45,772 bases of DNA from an uncultured Desulfobacteraceae bacterium (GCA_903909505.1 CAIVVZ010000188.1:1-45772), one strand, 5' to 3'. Shown: positions 35,003 through 43,489, numbered from the stretch's first letter. The notes: generated from the letters alone by a model not told the origin. Numbers and translations are program-made.

Positions 35003-36400
35003 ATGATGAAACCCCGGCTTTTAATTGTTGACGATGAATTGGATATGCTTCGGCTGCTGAGCCGGGCGGTTCGCGCGGATATCGACTGCGAGGTTCAAAC
35101 CGTTTCGAATGCCACCGCTGCCCTGGAGGCTTTTCGACAGCGCAGCTTTGATCTGGCACTGGTGGATATTCGAATGCCCGGAATGGACGGAATCCAACTG
35201 CTTGAGCAGCTGCGCCTTTTGGATCCGGGACTGACCATCGTCATGATGACCGCCTACGGGGCTATCGAAGTTGCCGTAGAGTCCATTAAAAAAGGGGCTT
35301 ATGATTTTATTACCAAGCCTTTTGAACAAAATGATCTGGTACGTCTGCTGCAAAAAGGCATAGAACGCAGCCTTTTGCTTCGGGAAAATCAGCAGCTCCA
35401 GCAACGGATCCGGAAAGAGGAAACGTTCCAGAATTTCGTCGGCTCAAGCCCCCCCATGCAAAAACTCTATGATACCATTCAAATGGTGAGCAGAACCGAT
35501 GTCACGGTTCTGCTCACCGGCGAGTCCGGAACCGGAAAGAACCTTGCCGCCCGGGCCATTCACGCGCTGAGTGCAAGAGTTTCTTTTCCCTATGTTCATG
35601 TCAACTGTCCGACGGTACCGGAAAGCATTCTGGAAAGCGAGCTCTTCGGTTACAAAAAAGGCGCTTTTACCCACGCCACTCAGGACAAGAAAGGCCTGTT
35701 TGAAGAAGCTGAAGGGGGAACCATCTGCCTGGATGAAATCGGCGATATTCCGCTTTCGGTCCAAACCAAGCTTCTTCAGGTTCTGGAAGATAAGCATATC
35801 AAGCCCCTGGGCCAGACCAAAACCGTTCAGGTTAATGTCCGGCTGATTGCATCCACCAATCAGGATCTCAAAGCCAGGCTTGCGGCCCGGGAGTTCCGGG
35901 AAGATCTCTATTACCGCCTGAATGTTGTCAACCTGCATATGCCGCCGCTTCGCGAACGGCGGGAAGACATCCCCTCTCTGACCCAGCATTTTCTCGACCG
36001 CTTTGCCGCTGAGTTCAACAAACCCCCCAAAGCGGCTTCCCCCGAATTCATGCGCCGCCTGGTGGAACACAGTTGGGAGGGAAATGTCCGGGAACTGGCC
36101 AATCTGATCCAGCGCGCCGTGGTATTGTCTTCAGGAGAGACGATTCAACCGGAGGATGCCGGATGGCATCATTCAGATCCGCCGCCCTGCTTTCACGAAA
36201 ACCAGTTGTTTTCACTTCCCTATCACCGGGCCAAGCATCAGGTTCTGGAGCAGTTTACCGTTGCCTATCTTCACCATGTTCTGGAGCAGGCGGATGGAAA
36301 CGTTACCCACGCTGCCCTGAAGTGCGGGCTCGAGCGCCAGTCTTTCCAGCAGATCATGAAAAAATATGGCGTTCGCCCAAACAGCCATAAATCCTTGTGA
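35003..36400 (+). CDS. NtrC-family sigma-54-dependent response regulator
   Basis: The 465-residue activator has a receiver (about 1-120, LIVDDELD with the acceptor Asp55 in LVDIRMPGMDG), an AAA+ domain (about 145-375) and a Fis-type helix-turn-helix (about 420-460). Walker A is GESGTGKN, Walker B GGTICLDEIGD. The L1 loop that touches sigma-54 reads GAFTHA (220-225) rather than GAFTGA. ATG 35003 (or 35006) follows TAGGG; the frame extends upstream to 34886. No cognate kinase is adjacent. Confidence 0.93.
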   Translation: MMKPRLLIVDDELDMLRLLSRAVRADIDCEVQTVSNATAALEAFRQRSFDLALVDIRMPGMDGIQLLEQLRLLDPGLTIVMMTAYGAIEVAVESIKKGAYDFITKPFEQNDLVRLLQKGIERSLLLRENQQLQQRIRKEETFQNFVGSSPPMQKLYDTIQMVSRTDVTVLLTGESGTGKNLAARAIHALSARVSFPYVHVNCPTVPESILESELFGYKKGAFTHATQDKKGLFEEAEGGTICLDEIGDIPLSVQTKLLQVLEDKHIKPLGQTKTVQVNVRLIASTNQDLKARLAAREFREDLYYRLNVVNLHMPPLRERREDIPSLTQHFLDRFAAEFNKPPKAASPEFMRRLVEHSWEGNVRELANLIQRAVVLSSGETIQPEDAGWHHSDPPPCFHENQLFSLPYHRAKHQVLEQFTVAYLHHVLEQADGNVTHAALKCGLERQSFQQIMKKYGVRPNSHKSL

Positions 36401-36491
36401 CATCTTTTCCCGAGGATGAATATGAATAAATCAAGCAACATACCCTCATCGGGCATGCGAACCCTACAAAGATGTAACCCAATATTCTCGG

Positions 36492-36875
36492 TTACGCTAT
36501 GACCGAGCACTGTTTCATTGCAACATCAAGCTGGGCTGTCTGGTCCTGCGACAGATCTCCAAAAACCAGCCCGCATCGCCGGGTTTCAATGGTTTCGATA
36601 AAACTTTTTCCTCTATCCGCCCGGGAATCATAGACCACTTGACAGGAAAGGTTGGACAGTCTAAAACTTTTCGGTGCGCTAAAAACATCCACGTTTACAG
36701 TCCCAGTTAAAGGGGAGTAATCCTGAATGGTTGAATATTCAAGGGATACGCCACCTTTGCTGATATCTATGAGCCAGCCAACCCGATCAAAATGTGGCCT
36801 GAAGGTTATGAAAAAACGATCTTTCAATTTATACCGTTCATACCGCCTTCGCTCCGTGCCTTTCTTATCAATCAC
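36492..36875 (-). CDS. PilZ-domain protein (c-di-GMP receptor candidate)
   Basis: The 127-residue single-domain protein carries both c-di-GMP-binding motifs: RRRYER (RxxxR) near residue 9 and DISKGG (D/N-x-S-x-x-G) near 38. It probably binds cyclic di-GMP and acts through protein partners, perhaps in motility or the envelope. The start codon is GTG, with AGGAG 9 nt upstream. It is convergent with the sigma-54 regulator. Confidence 0.88.
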   Translation of the reverse strand: MIDKKGTERRRYERYKLKDRFFITFRPHFDRVGWLIDISKGGVSLEYSTIQDYSPLTGTVNVDVFSAPKSFRLSNLSCQVVYDSRADRGKSFIETIETRRCGLVFGDLSQDQTAQLDVAMKQCSVIA

Positions 36876-37170
36876 CGTTCAGTTCTCCTTCTTGAGGATT
36901 TCATCGTAAGTTGATGTTTGTGCAAAAAGTTATTTTCTGCATTGATCTTCATCTCCTACCCTGTTAAATTGCATTTAAGGGTTGTTCGCTTCAAACGCAG
37001 GGGCATCGAAACCGGAGATTTTCCCATCCATTCCAATTCGGACTTTTTGCATTTTCATCGCAGCCCATTTAGATAAGAACCCATTGTTATCACTTGATCG
37101 TCTATAATCCAGCTTTTTACCGGGTGCGCAAATTTAATCTATTCCGTTTGTTACAAGAATAAGGACTGCC
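36876..37170 (+). promoter_or_regulatory. Divergent promoter region with a perfect -10 at 37103
   Basis: The region between the PilZ gene and the FabH-like gene holds no open frame. A perfect TATAAT at 37103-37108 points toward the FabH-like gene and would start transcription near 37115. No -35 is at standard spacing; TTGTTA lies at only 13 nt, so an activator may be needed. Confidence 0.4.
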
Positions 37171-38307
37171 ATGCCATCAGAAAAACAAGCCACCGTCGTC
37201 ATCAGCGGCACGGGCCTTTGGACCCCGGAACATATCATCACCAACGAAGAGCTTGTGGCATCTTATAATGCCTGGACCGACAAGTACAATATGGAACATG
37301 CCGCGGCAATTCAGGCCGGTAAACTGGAGCCCATGCAAAAATCTTCGGTCGAATTTATTGTCAAGGCCTCCGGCATCAAGCAGCGTTATGCTTACATCAA
37401 AGAAGGTATTCTGGATATTGAACGGATGCGCCCCGCCATCCCCGAGCGCCCGGAAGATTCGCTTTCCGATCAGGCGGAGATCGCGCTTCATGCCGCACGG
37501 GAGGCCATGAAGGCCGCCAATAAAAACGCCGCCGATATCGATGCGGTAATCGTCTCTTGCGCTTACACCCAGCGCGCCTACCCCGCCATTGCGATCGAGG
37601 TGCAAAATGAGCTGGGGATTAAGGGCTTTGGCTTTGACATGCTGGTGGCCTGCTCGGCAGCCACCTTTGCCCTGCATCGCGGGTATGAGATGATAGCCGC
37701 CGGCACCGCGCGCTGCGTACTGCTGATCAATCCAGAACTGACATCCCCCCAGGTTGACTATTGCAACCGCGACAGCCACTTTATTTTTGGCGATGTAGCA
37801 ACCGCCGCCATTGTGGAGCGGTCCGACACCTGCACGGCGCTTCACAGCTACGACATTCTCAGCACAAAGGCGATGACGCAGTTTTCCAGCAACGTCCGAT
37901 CCAATTTCGGTTACCTCAGCCGCGCCAGTGATGCAGATCCCTTCAGCGCGGACAAACTTTTCCATCAAAACGGCCGCAAGGTTTACAAAGAAGTCTGCCC
38001 CATGGCGGAACAACATCTCCGGTGCCACCTGGAAAGTCAGGGATTAACCGTCCCTGAAATCAAGCGCTTCTGGTTGCACCAGGCCAATATCAACATGAAT
38101 GCCCTGATCTCGAACAGACTGTTTGGAAAGGAAGCCGGCATGGATTTGGCGCCCATCGTGCTGGATCGTTATGCCAACACGGCTTCCGCGGGTTCGATCA
38201 TCGCCTTTCACCTTTACAACCAGGACCTTTCCAGTGGCGACATCGGCGTGATCTGCTCTTTTGGAGCCGGATACTCTATCGGCAGTCTGATCGTGCGCAA
38301 GAGATAG
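37171..38307 (+). CDS. Beta-ketoacyl-ACP synthase III family protein (FabH-like)
   Basis: The 378-residue thiolase-fold condensing enzyme has the catalytic triad Cys in LVACSAATFA, His in WLHQANINM and Asn in RYANTASAGS. It is about 50 residues longer than E. coli FabH, because of an insert near residues 30-90 (NMEHAAAIQAGKLEPMQKSS is part). This longer group is found in many proteobacteria beside canonical FabH and may use non-acetyl primers. AAGGA lies 7 nt before the ATG. It ends 16 bp from the convergent sbtM gene. Confidence 0.9.
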   Translation: MPSEKQATVVISGTGLWTPEHIITNEELVASYNAWTDKYNMEHAAAIQAGKLEPMQKSSVEFIVKASGIKQRYAYIKEGILDIERMRPAIPERPEDSLSDQAEIALHAAREAMKAANKNAADIDAVIVSCAYTQRAYPAIAIEVQNELGIKGFGFDMLVACSAATFALHRGYEMIAAGTARCVLLINPELTSPQVDYCNRDSHFIFGDVATAAIVERSDTCTALHSYDILSTKAMTQFSSNVRSNFGYLSRASDADPFSADKLFHQNGRKVYKEVCPMAEQHLRCHLESQGLTVPEIKRFWLHQANINMNALISNRLFGKEAGMDLAPIVLDRYANTASAGSIIAFHLYNQDLSSGDIGVICSFGAGYSIGSLIVRKR

Positions 38308-38323
38308 CTGTAAGCCTGGTGGC

Positions 38324-39778
38324 TTACAAGAAACAGAAAGGGTCTTTTTGTTCAAAAATGTTCAGGCCGTGGCTGTATGCGCACGCCAGGCAGCCCCCGC
38401 ATACCGGACGCAGTGAACAAGGCCCGCATTCGGCGCACCCGGATCGATATTGGCGCGCCATATCCGAATCATATATTTCTGCCAAGCGTTGCGTTAGTAC
38501 ACTGCCGACGGCCGATGGAAACTTCCTGCAGGCGTGAACCTCACCGTCCGGAAGAACGGATAGAAAATTGAAAGCCGCGCCGCACCCAAAACCCGTACAT
38601 CCACCGAAGGGTTCAACACCTCTGTGATGCATCAGGACATTGATGAGGTTATCTTTCAAACCCAGGACCGGGTTCTCTTTCGATGCCGCCAGGTAATTTT
38701 CAAGGAAAGAAATATAGTCTTCCTTTGCCGGAAGTTCAAGTGAGGCCCCTTCACCCACCCGCACCAGACGATTGAAGTAAAAGACATCCGCCCTGCCCCG
38801 CAGTCTTTCACTCAGGGGAAGAACCTGACCGAGGTTGTCTTTGGTCAAGGTGAGCATCACCATTGAATAGACATCGAGATCACGGAGCAGATCCAGAAAA
38901 TCCATCACCCTCTCAAAATGACCTCTTCCTCGAATATAATCGTTGTATTCGGGTAAACCCTCCAGGCTCACCTGAAAAAAACTGGGCGTCCGGATGGAGA
39001 TCAACTCCTCAAGCCGCTCCCGCGGTGCGGGATTGCCGAGAATGGCCAACGTAAAACCAAGATTTGCGGCAGCCTTGTATATGGCGGAAAAATCGGGATG
39101 CAGCAGCGGGTTTCCACCGGTAAAGGAAACCTGTCCCTTTACGTGTTTTCCGCGGCAGAAACTGTCCAGATCATCGAGAATCCTCAGGGCCTCATCAAGC
39201 GTGAGCGTGGATCGGTCGCTGCGGTCGTAGCAATGTCTGCAATGCAGGTCGCAGGCCTGGGTGACGTGCCATTGCAGCGTAAATGCCGGGGATGTCCGAT
39301 ACTGCCCGCCGCTACGGACAGATGACTCAATGGCGGGATAATCCCGTCGAATGCGGGAACGGGGAGCAAGGAGGATGCCTTTTTCAACGGCACGCTCCAT
39401 GGCCGCATCCACGGCAGCAAGAGGCAAATCACCAATCCGCGCCACCTCCTTGCGATCGATCTTCTCGATGATCATTTTGATCACCAGTAGATCCTCCGCG
39501 GAGGCGGCCCTTGCGCGAACCTGGCCATCTTCGGGATGCTTCCATATCATAACGAATTCATTGCCCGGCTCCGGAACATCCGGACCCGATTTGCTCAAAT
39601 AGTCCGTTAGATTCTTCCAGCAAAGCTCCTGCAGATATAGGGAAGGGTTTAGGATCATCTCATCCAGATGATCCGGAATGGCGATCTCTTGTTCTTTGAT
39701 TTTCAAGATGCGCCGCTCCAGGCGGGCAAGCTCGGGAAGATATCCGGAGAGATTCTTTTCGATGTCAGTCCGATTCAT
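38324..39778 (-). CDS. sbtM: SPASM radical SAM peptide maturase, selenobiotic (SbtM) type
   Basis: The 484-residue enzyme has an N-terminal helical region (1-160) that may bind the peptide leader. The radical-SAM cluster is CX3CX2C at Cys176, 180 and 183 (TQACDLHCRHCYD), followed by FTGGNPLLHPD and SLEG. A C-terminal SPASM region is rich in Cys (394, 399, 417, 448, 451, 454, 460, 463, 466, 482), which predicts two auxiliary [4Fe-4S] clusters. Architecture and order match the selenobiotic maturases predicted to modify Cys or Sec in S-G-[C/U]-G repeats of a neighbouring peptide. Such a peptide gene lies 156 bp upstream on the same strand. The reaction is not established. The ribosome site is weak. 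Confidence 0.85.
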   Translation of the reverse strand: MNRTDIEKNLSGYLPELARLERRILKIKEQEIAIPDHLDEMILNPSLYLQELCWKNLTDYLSKSGPDVPEPGNEFVMIWKHPEDGQVRARAASAEDLLVIKMIIEKIDRKEVARIGDLPLAAVDAAMERAVEKGILLAPRSRIRRDYPAIESSVRSGGQYRTSPAFTLQWHVTQACDLHCRHCYDRSDRSTLTLDEALRILDDLDSFCRGKHVKGQVSFTGGNPLLHPDFSAIYKAAANLGFTLAILGNPAPRERLEELISIRTPSFFQVSLEGLPEYNDYIRGRGHFERVMDFLDLLRDLDVYSMVMLTLTKDNLGQVLPLSERLRGRADVFYFNRLVRVGEGASLELPAKEDYISFLENYLAASKENPVLGLKDNLINVLMHHRGVEPFGGCTGFGCGAAFNFLSVLPDGEVHACRKFPSAVGSVLTQRLAEIYDSDMARQYRSGCAECGPCSLRPVCGGCLACAYSHGLNIFEQKDPFCFL

Positions 39779-39912
39779 AAGCGTATTTCAAGACAGGCAA
39801 AGGATGGCGGTTAAATCCACTATTATTGATGCTCTTGAAAAAAGCGTCTCAAAAACTTGAATAGCGATACTCTGAAACTTTGAAAACATTGGATGGAACT
39901 TTGGTTTTTCCG

Positions 39913-39931
39913 ATAGTGCAACCTGCACTAT
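39913..39931 (-). promoter_or_regulatory. SECIS-like hairpin 3 (after TGA at 39958-39956)
   Basis: Minus-strand ATAGTGC and GCACTAT form a perfect 7-bp stem around pentaloop AGGTT. It starts 24 nt after the third in-frame TGA, and it lies beyond the TAA stop at 39937-39935. The loop shares AGGT with the two upstream hairpins, although the stem sequence differs, which argues for selection on structure and loop. Confidence 0.75.
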
Positions 39932-39934
39932 TTT

Positions 39935-40171
39935 TTACTGCTTTTTAGCGCCGCCTCAGCCACTGCTCGGCTGAGGCGTTTCGGTAGGTTGGGTGCCACC
40001 TGCACCCTTCATTGATCCGCCTCAACCACTCTGGGTACTACCTGTACCCGGTTTGGATCCGGCTCAACCACTCGTTGACTGCTTACCACAACCCGACATG
40101 AGGGCCGCACCCGAAACAAGGCTGGAAATACAGAGCCCTGCAAGGAGTTGTTTCAAGTGATCCTTGTCCAT
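39935..40171 (-). CDS. sbtA: Cryptic selenopeptide precursor with three TGA (Sec) codons
   Basis: The 78-codon gene is invisible to standard ORF calling. Read with TGA as Sec (U), residues 1-20 are MDKDHLKQLLAGLCISSLVS. The rest carries the repeats SGCG (26-29), SGUAG (34-38), SGUGG (48-52) and SGUGG (70-74), a Gly/Ser/Thr-rich linker and a KKQ end before TAA. TGA codons sit at 40066-40064, 40024-40022 and 39958-39956, each followed by a hairpin with an AGGTN loop. GGAGGA lies just before the ATG. Context (SPASM radical SAM gene 156 bp downstream) and motif match SbtA-type selenobiotic peptides. The leader also ends M-S-G-C, a lipobox-like site. If TGA were a stop, a useless 35-residue peptide would result. 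Sec machinery genes (selA/B/C/D) are not in the window. Confidence 0.85.
39991..40007 (-). promoter_or_regulatory. SECIS-like hairpin 2 (after TGA at 40024-40022)
   Basis: GGGTGC and GCACCC form a perfect 6-bp stem around pentaloop AGGTG, starting exactly 14 nt after the second TGA. It differs from hairpin 1 by a paired change (T-A-C to T-G-C with the matching partner), that is an A-T to G-C covariation. The loop G residues lie about 22 nt after TGA, in the range of bacterial SECIS elements. Confidence 0.82.
40033..40049 (-). promoter_or_regulatory. SECIS-like hairpin 1 (after TGA at 40066-40064)
   Basis: GGGTAC and GTACCC form a perfect 6-bp stem around pentaloop AGGTA, starting 14 nt after the first TGA. 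Bacterial SECIS hairpins sit within the coding region just downstream of the UGA and present G/U in the loop to SelB. Position and loop fit. Confidence 0.82.
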
Positions 40172-40213
40172 GCTGTCCTCCATAAAAGTCAGGCCATCCT
40201 TCGCCTGATTTTC

Positions 40214-40242
40214 ACTTTAATGAAGATCAGGAAGCGGGTCAA
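40214..40242 (-). promoter_or_regulatory. Candidate promoter of sbtA-sbtM
   Basis: On the minus strand, TTGACC (40242-40237) and TAAAGT (40219-40214) are 17 nt apart. Transcription would begin near 40207, about 36 nt before the sbtA ATG. This would let the peptide and maturase be expressed apart from the oxidoreductase gene upstream, which ends at 40342. Confidence 0.5.
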
Positions 40243-40341
40243 GGAAATAACATTCAAAAATGGAATCTGAATTGCCGCTGTATTGGATATGTGCATAGCA
40301 TAAAAACGTCGATCATCTTGCTCGGCTCGCTCCAAAGGATA

Positions 40342-43293
40342 TCAGATGTCTTGAAGCACTTTCTTCAGATAGATCACCGCGGGCTTGGTGTTCAGATATC
40401 CCAGGACCTGATAAGCGCGGCGGTCGTCGATCAGGCGCCGCACCCGGCTTTTCGTATCCATGAAATTACCGAAAACCAGGGCCTGGGTGGGACAGGTCTG
40501 CACGCAGGCCGGAATCACCTCGCCGTCTCGGATCTGCCGCTTTTCATTTTTGGCAACATCGTGGCCGTCCTTGATCCACTGAATGCAAAAAGAGCATTTT
40601 TCCATAACGCCCTTGCTGCGGACCGTCACATCCGGATTAAGCTGCATGGGGAGCGGCTCCGGCCTTTCCCAGGCCAGCCAGTTGAATCGCCGGACCTTGT
40701 AGGGACAATTCTGACCGCAGAAGCGCGTTCCGATGCAGCGGTTGTAAATCTGGTTGTTCAGACCTTCTTTGTTGTGATGGGGCGCATAGACCGGACAGAC
40801 CGCTTCGCAGGGCGCATTGTCGCAATGCTGGCACATCATGGGTAGAAAGATGATTTTTCGTTCGTCTTCCGGGTCCAGGTATCGCTCGATCCGCAGCCAG
40901 GCCATTTCTCGGCCGGCAAGAATCTGTTTTTCACCCACCATGCCGATGTTGTTCTCCGCATAGCAGGCAACGGTGCAGGCCCCGCAACCGATGCAGCGAT
41001 CCAGATCCACGATCATTCCCCACCGGTAATCCGCATGCGAATGCGAGGGATAAATGTCCCTTTTGGCGTCATAGCCTTCAGGCAGCGGCAGGGTTAGCGG
41101 GAATTCCCACATTCCGAGCCCTTTCGCGTCATGGACAACAGGCTGCTGAAGGGTATTGAGCGCTGTGGTAAGGGCGATCTTCCGGCCATGCTGAATCCGG
41201 CTGCCGTCCAGATGCGCCAGTTCCAGCTTCTGCCCAGCTACTCCGGCAGCAGAAATATGAGCCAGGTAATAAGGGCCTCCACTGGTCGGATCGACGCCGG
41301 CATCCAGCAGCGTCAAAGGATTCTGGCCCTGATTCCGGGCATAACGGCCAAAGGCGGTATGCCCCTGTCCGATGGCCATGGACATGACCCTGGGGTGGGT
41401 GCCGGGACATTCAAAGACCGCAGTTTTCAATGTGCCGGACTCAGACCGGAGTTCAATCACATCCCCCTGCTTCCATCCTTTGGCCAGCATGGTTTCGGGG
41501 TGGACCTGAACAACGGACTGCCAGGATACCAGGGTCAAGGGATCGGGCGCTTCGCAAAGCCAGGACTTATTGGCGTCCCTGCCGTCAAAAAACCGGGAGG
41601 ACGGAACACCGATAAAAAACATTTCATCTTTTGGCAAAACAGCGGCCAGCCGAATGTGGCGGGACAGCAACTCCTCTGGCAGAGCATCGGAAGACAGTCC
41701 GGGAAACGATAAAACGGGAGGCGCTTTGAAGACGCCTCCGCCCTGAACGGCTGCAACCCAATCCCGGTAGTTTTCGATGGTTTTTCGGTCATTCATGCGG
41801 CCCGCGACATATGACTTGTAATCCGGTACTGGCGGCTTTCCGCCAAAGGCGCAGCGCAGCAGAACATCCCCGATTGCGGGGGCTTGCGTCAGCCTGCCCA
41901 TGGCCGGCTGCAGCATGCCGGTCACGGCGGTTCCGGCCTCATAGGCATCCCAGGTTTCCAGCGGCAGTTGGATGGGAAACACCAGATCCGAGAGCATGGC
42001 GGTTTCATCCATGAAATTGGTGAAACTGACCACGAACATTTCCTTGCGGGAGATGATTTCCGCGGCGCGGCTGGAAGGAGGCAAGGTGAAGACCGGATTG
42101 GTATTGTGAAGCAGTAGCAATCCGGCAGGCTCCTTTTCCAGGCCGGCCAGAAACGCCAGGACTTCGGAGCGTTTTGCCGCACGCTCGATGCGATGTCGGT
42201 TTTCAAAATCATGAAGCCCCAGTTGCGGGTCCAAGACCAAATTCAATAAAACGACGCCCAAATCGGTTTGCAGGGAGGCGGCGCTCCCCGTTCCGATGCC
42301 TGTGCCCAGAACAAGAGGGGCTTTTGCATCCATGAGACGGTTGGCCAGCATTTGGAAATCTTCTTCACGAATATCCGACAAGCGTACGACTTCAGACGGG
42401 GTAAAGGGTTCGCAGACCCGAGTCAAACGGTCCCGGACAGGAACCGGCAGGTCGCGACCACGGCCCCGGGCAAGCATCTCCCGGATCAGCCCGTAAACCA
42501 CAGCCGCTTCGCCGCCTGGCAGGCAGGCCAGCCAGCGATCGGCATTGGCGGCCGTCAGCGACTGAAAAGGGCTGATCTGAATAAAAACCCCTTTTTCTCC
42601 GTTCCGCAACGCGTGCATGGCTTTGAATTTCTGCGCATATTCGACCGGCGACACCCAGGTTTCCAGAAAGTCCGCGCCAAATCCGATTAGCAAGTCGGCC
42701 CGATCCATATGAAGCCCCGGAACAGCAGGCATGCCGAAAACAGCTTCATGAGCGGCCTTCAGCGATTCATAGGCATAGGGCTCAAAGAGAACCGGCCCAT
42801 CGGACTCCCACTGCCGGAGCGCCTCCTGAAACAAGGCAAGAAGGCTGTCACCGACGATTTCGCTGAGCATCCGGACGCGGTTCGGCCCCTGCCTGACGGC
42901 CTCCAAGGCTTTCTGTGCAATCAGCGCTTCGGCATCTTCAAAGCTGATGGGTCTCCAGGCACCGTTTTCCTGAATCAAAGGCGTTTTAAGCCGGTCCGGA
43001 TCATAAACGCCTTGCAGGGCCGCCTGGCCGCGCATGCATAGCGCGCCCCGGTTGATCGGGTGATGGGGATTGCCCTCCAGCTTGATGACGCGGCCTTCGC
43101 GATTCTTGGCCAGCACGCCGCATCCTGCCGGACATTCCCGGCAGGTGGAGGCATACCAGGTGGCCTTTCCCGCAACCATGTCGTCCGGTGCCTGAACCAG
43201 GCTATAAAGGGTTTTCTCCGGCTGGGCCGTGCATCCGGCAGCAAAGGCAACGCTGCCGATGCCCGCAATTTTAAGGAAAGTTCTTCGATTCAT
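40342..43293 (-). CDS. Tat-exported molybdopterin-type oxidoreductase fused to a 4Fe-4S ferredoxin subunit
   Basis: The 983-residue protein has a twin-arginine signal (NRRTFLKIAGIGSVAFAAGC) ending in a lipobox-like Cys. An N-terminal [4Fe-4S] site is CX2CX3C plus a distant Cys (CRECPAGC, then CMRG). The molybdopterin-oxidoreductase fold (about 45-700) follows. The last 230 residues hold four ferredoxin cluster motifs (CIGCGACTVAC, CQHCDNAPCEAVC, CIGTRFCGQNC, CSFC plus CVQTC). This layout matches ActB of alternative complex III, or QrcB-QrcC fused. Many of these lack Mo; no clear Mo ligand was seen. Partners (NrfD-type membrane subunit, cytochrome c) are absent from the window. GGAA precedes the ATG. 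Confidence 0.88.
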   Translation of the reverse strand: MNRRTFLKIAGIGSVAFAAGCTAQPEKTLYSLVQAPDDMVAGKATWYASTCRECPAGCGVLAKNREGRVIKLEGNPHHPINRGALCMRGQAALQGVYDPDRLKTPLIQENGAWRPISFEDAEALIAQKALEAVRQGPNRVRMLSEIVGDSLLALFQEALRQWESDGPVLFEPYAYESLKAAHEAVFGMPAVPGLHMDRADLLIGFGADFLETWVSPVEYAQKFKAMHALRNGEKGVFIQISPFQSLTAANADRWLACLPGGEAAVVYGLIREMLARGRGRDLPVPVRDRLTRVCEPFTPSEVVRLSDIREEDFQMLANRLMDAKAPLVLGTGIGTGSAASLQTDLGVVLLNLVLDPQLGLHDFENRHRIERAAKRSEVLAFLAGLEKEPAGLLLLHNTNPVFTLPPSSRAAEIISRKEMFVVSFTNFMDETAMLSDLVFPIQLPLETWDAYEAGTAVTGMLQPAMGRLTQAPAIGDVLLRCAFGGKPPVPDYKSYVAGRMNDRKTIENYRDWVAAVQGGGVFKAPPVLSFPGLSSDALPEELLSRHIRLAAVLPKDEMFFIGVPSSRFFDGRDANKSWLCEAPDPLTLVSWQSVVQVHPETMLAKGWKQGDVIELRSESGTLKTAVFECPGTHPRVMSMAIGQGHTAFGRYARNQGQNPLTLLDAGVDPTSGGPYYLAHISAAGVAGQKLELAHLDGSRIQHGRKIALTTALNTLQQPVVHDAKGLGMWEFPLTLPLPEGYDAKRDIYPSHSHADYRWGMIVDLDRCIGCGACTVACYAENNIGMVGEKQILAGREMAWLRIERYLDPEDERKIIFLPMMCQHCDNAPCEAVCPVYAPHHNKEGLNNQIYNRCIGTRFCGQNCPYKVRRFNWLAWERPEPLPMQLNPDVTVRSKGVMEKCSFCIQWIKDGHDVAKNEKRQIRDGEVIPACVQTCPTQALVFGNFMDTKSRVRRLIDDRRAYQVLGYLNTKPAVIYLKKVLQDI

Positions 43294-43395
43294 GTTGTTT
43301 CCAGGATTCGCATTCGAAACATGTGTGCAATAGATAGAATATCCCTATTCAACCTGGCTGTTTTTGTCAATAAATTTGAGATGCGTTAAATATCC

Positions 43396-43441
43396 TTGCG
43401 GGCCGGCTCCATCGCGTGTCTCAGCCGATTGCGGGCCGGCT
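43396..43441. repeat. 13-bp GC-rich direct repeat after the NACHT-FGE gene
   Basis: TTGCGGGCCGGCT occurs at 43396-43408 and again at 43429-43441, 33 bp apart. It lies between the FGE stop codon and the oxidoreductase start. GC-rich elements after variable regions are known in diversity-generating retroelements, but this could equally be a small local duplication. Confidence 0.6.
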
Positions 43442-43489
43442 GCCGCGCGGCCCTCCATACGGCCGAGCCCCTCAATTCCGCCCTCCTGC

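Noticed and set aside
37177..38028. Long minus-strand open frame
   Set aside because: Shadow of the FabH-like gene, whose catalytic motifs are clear on the plus strand.
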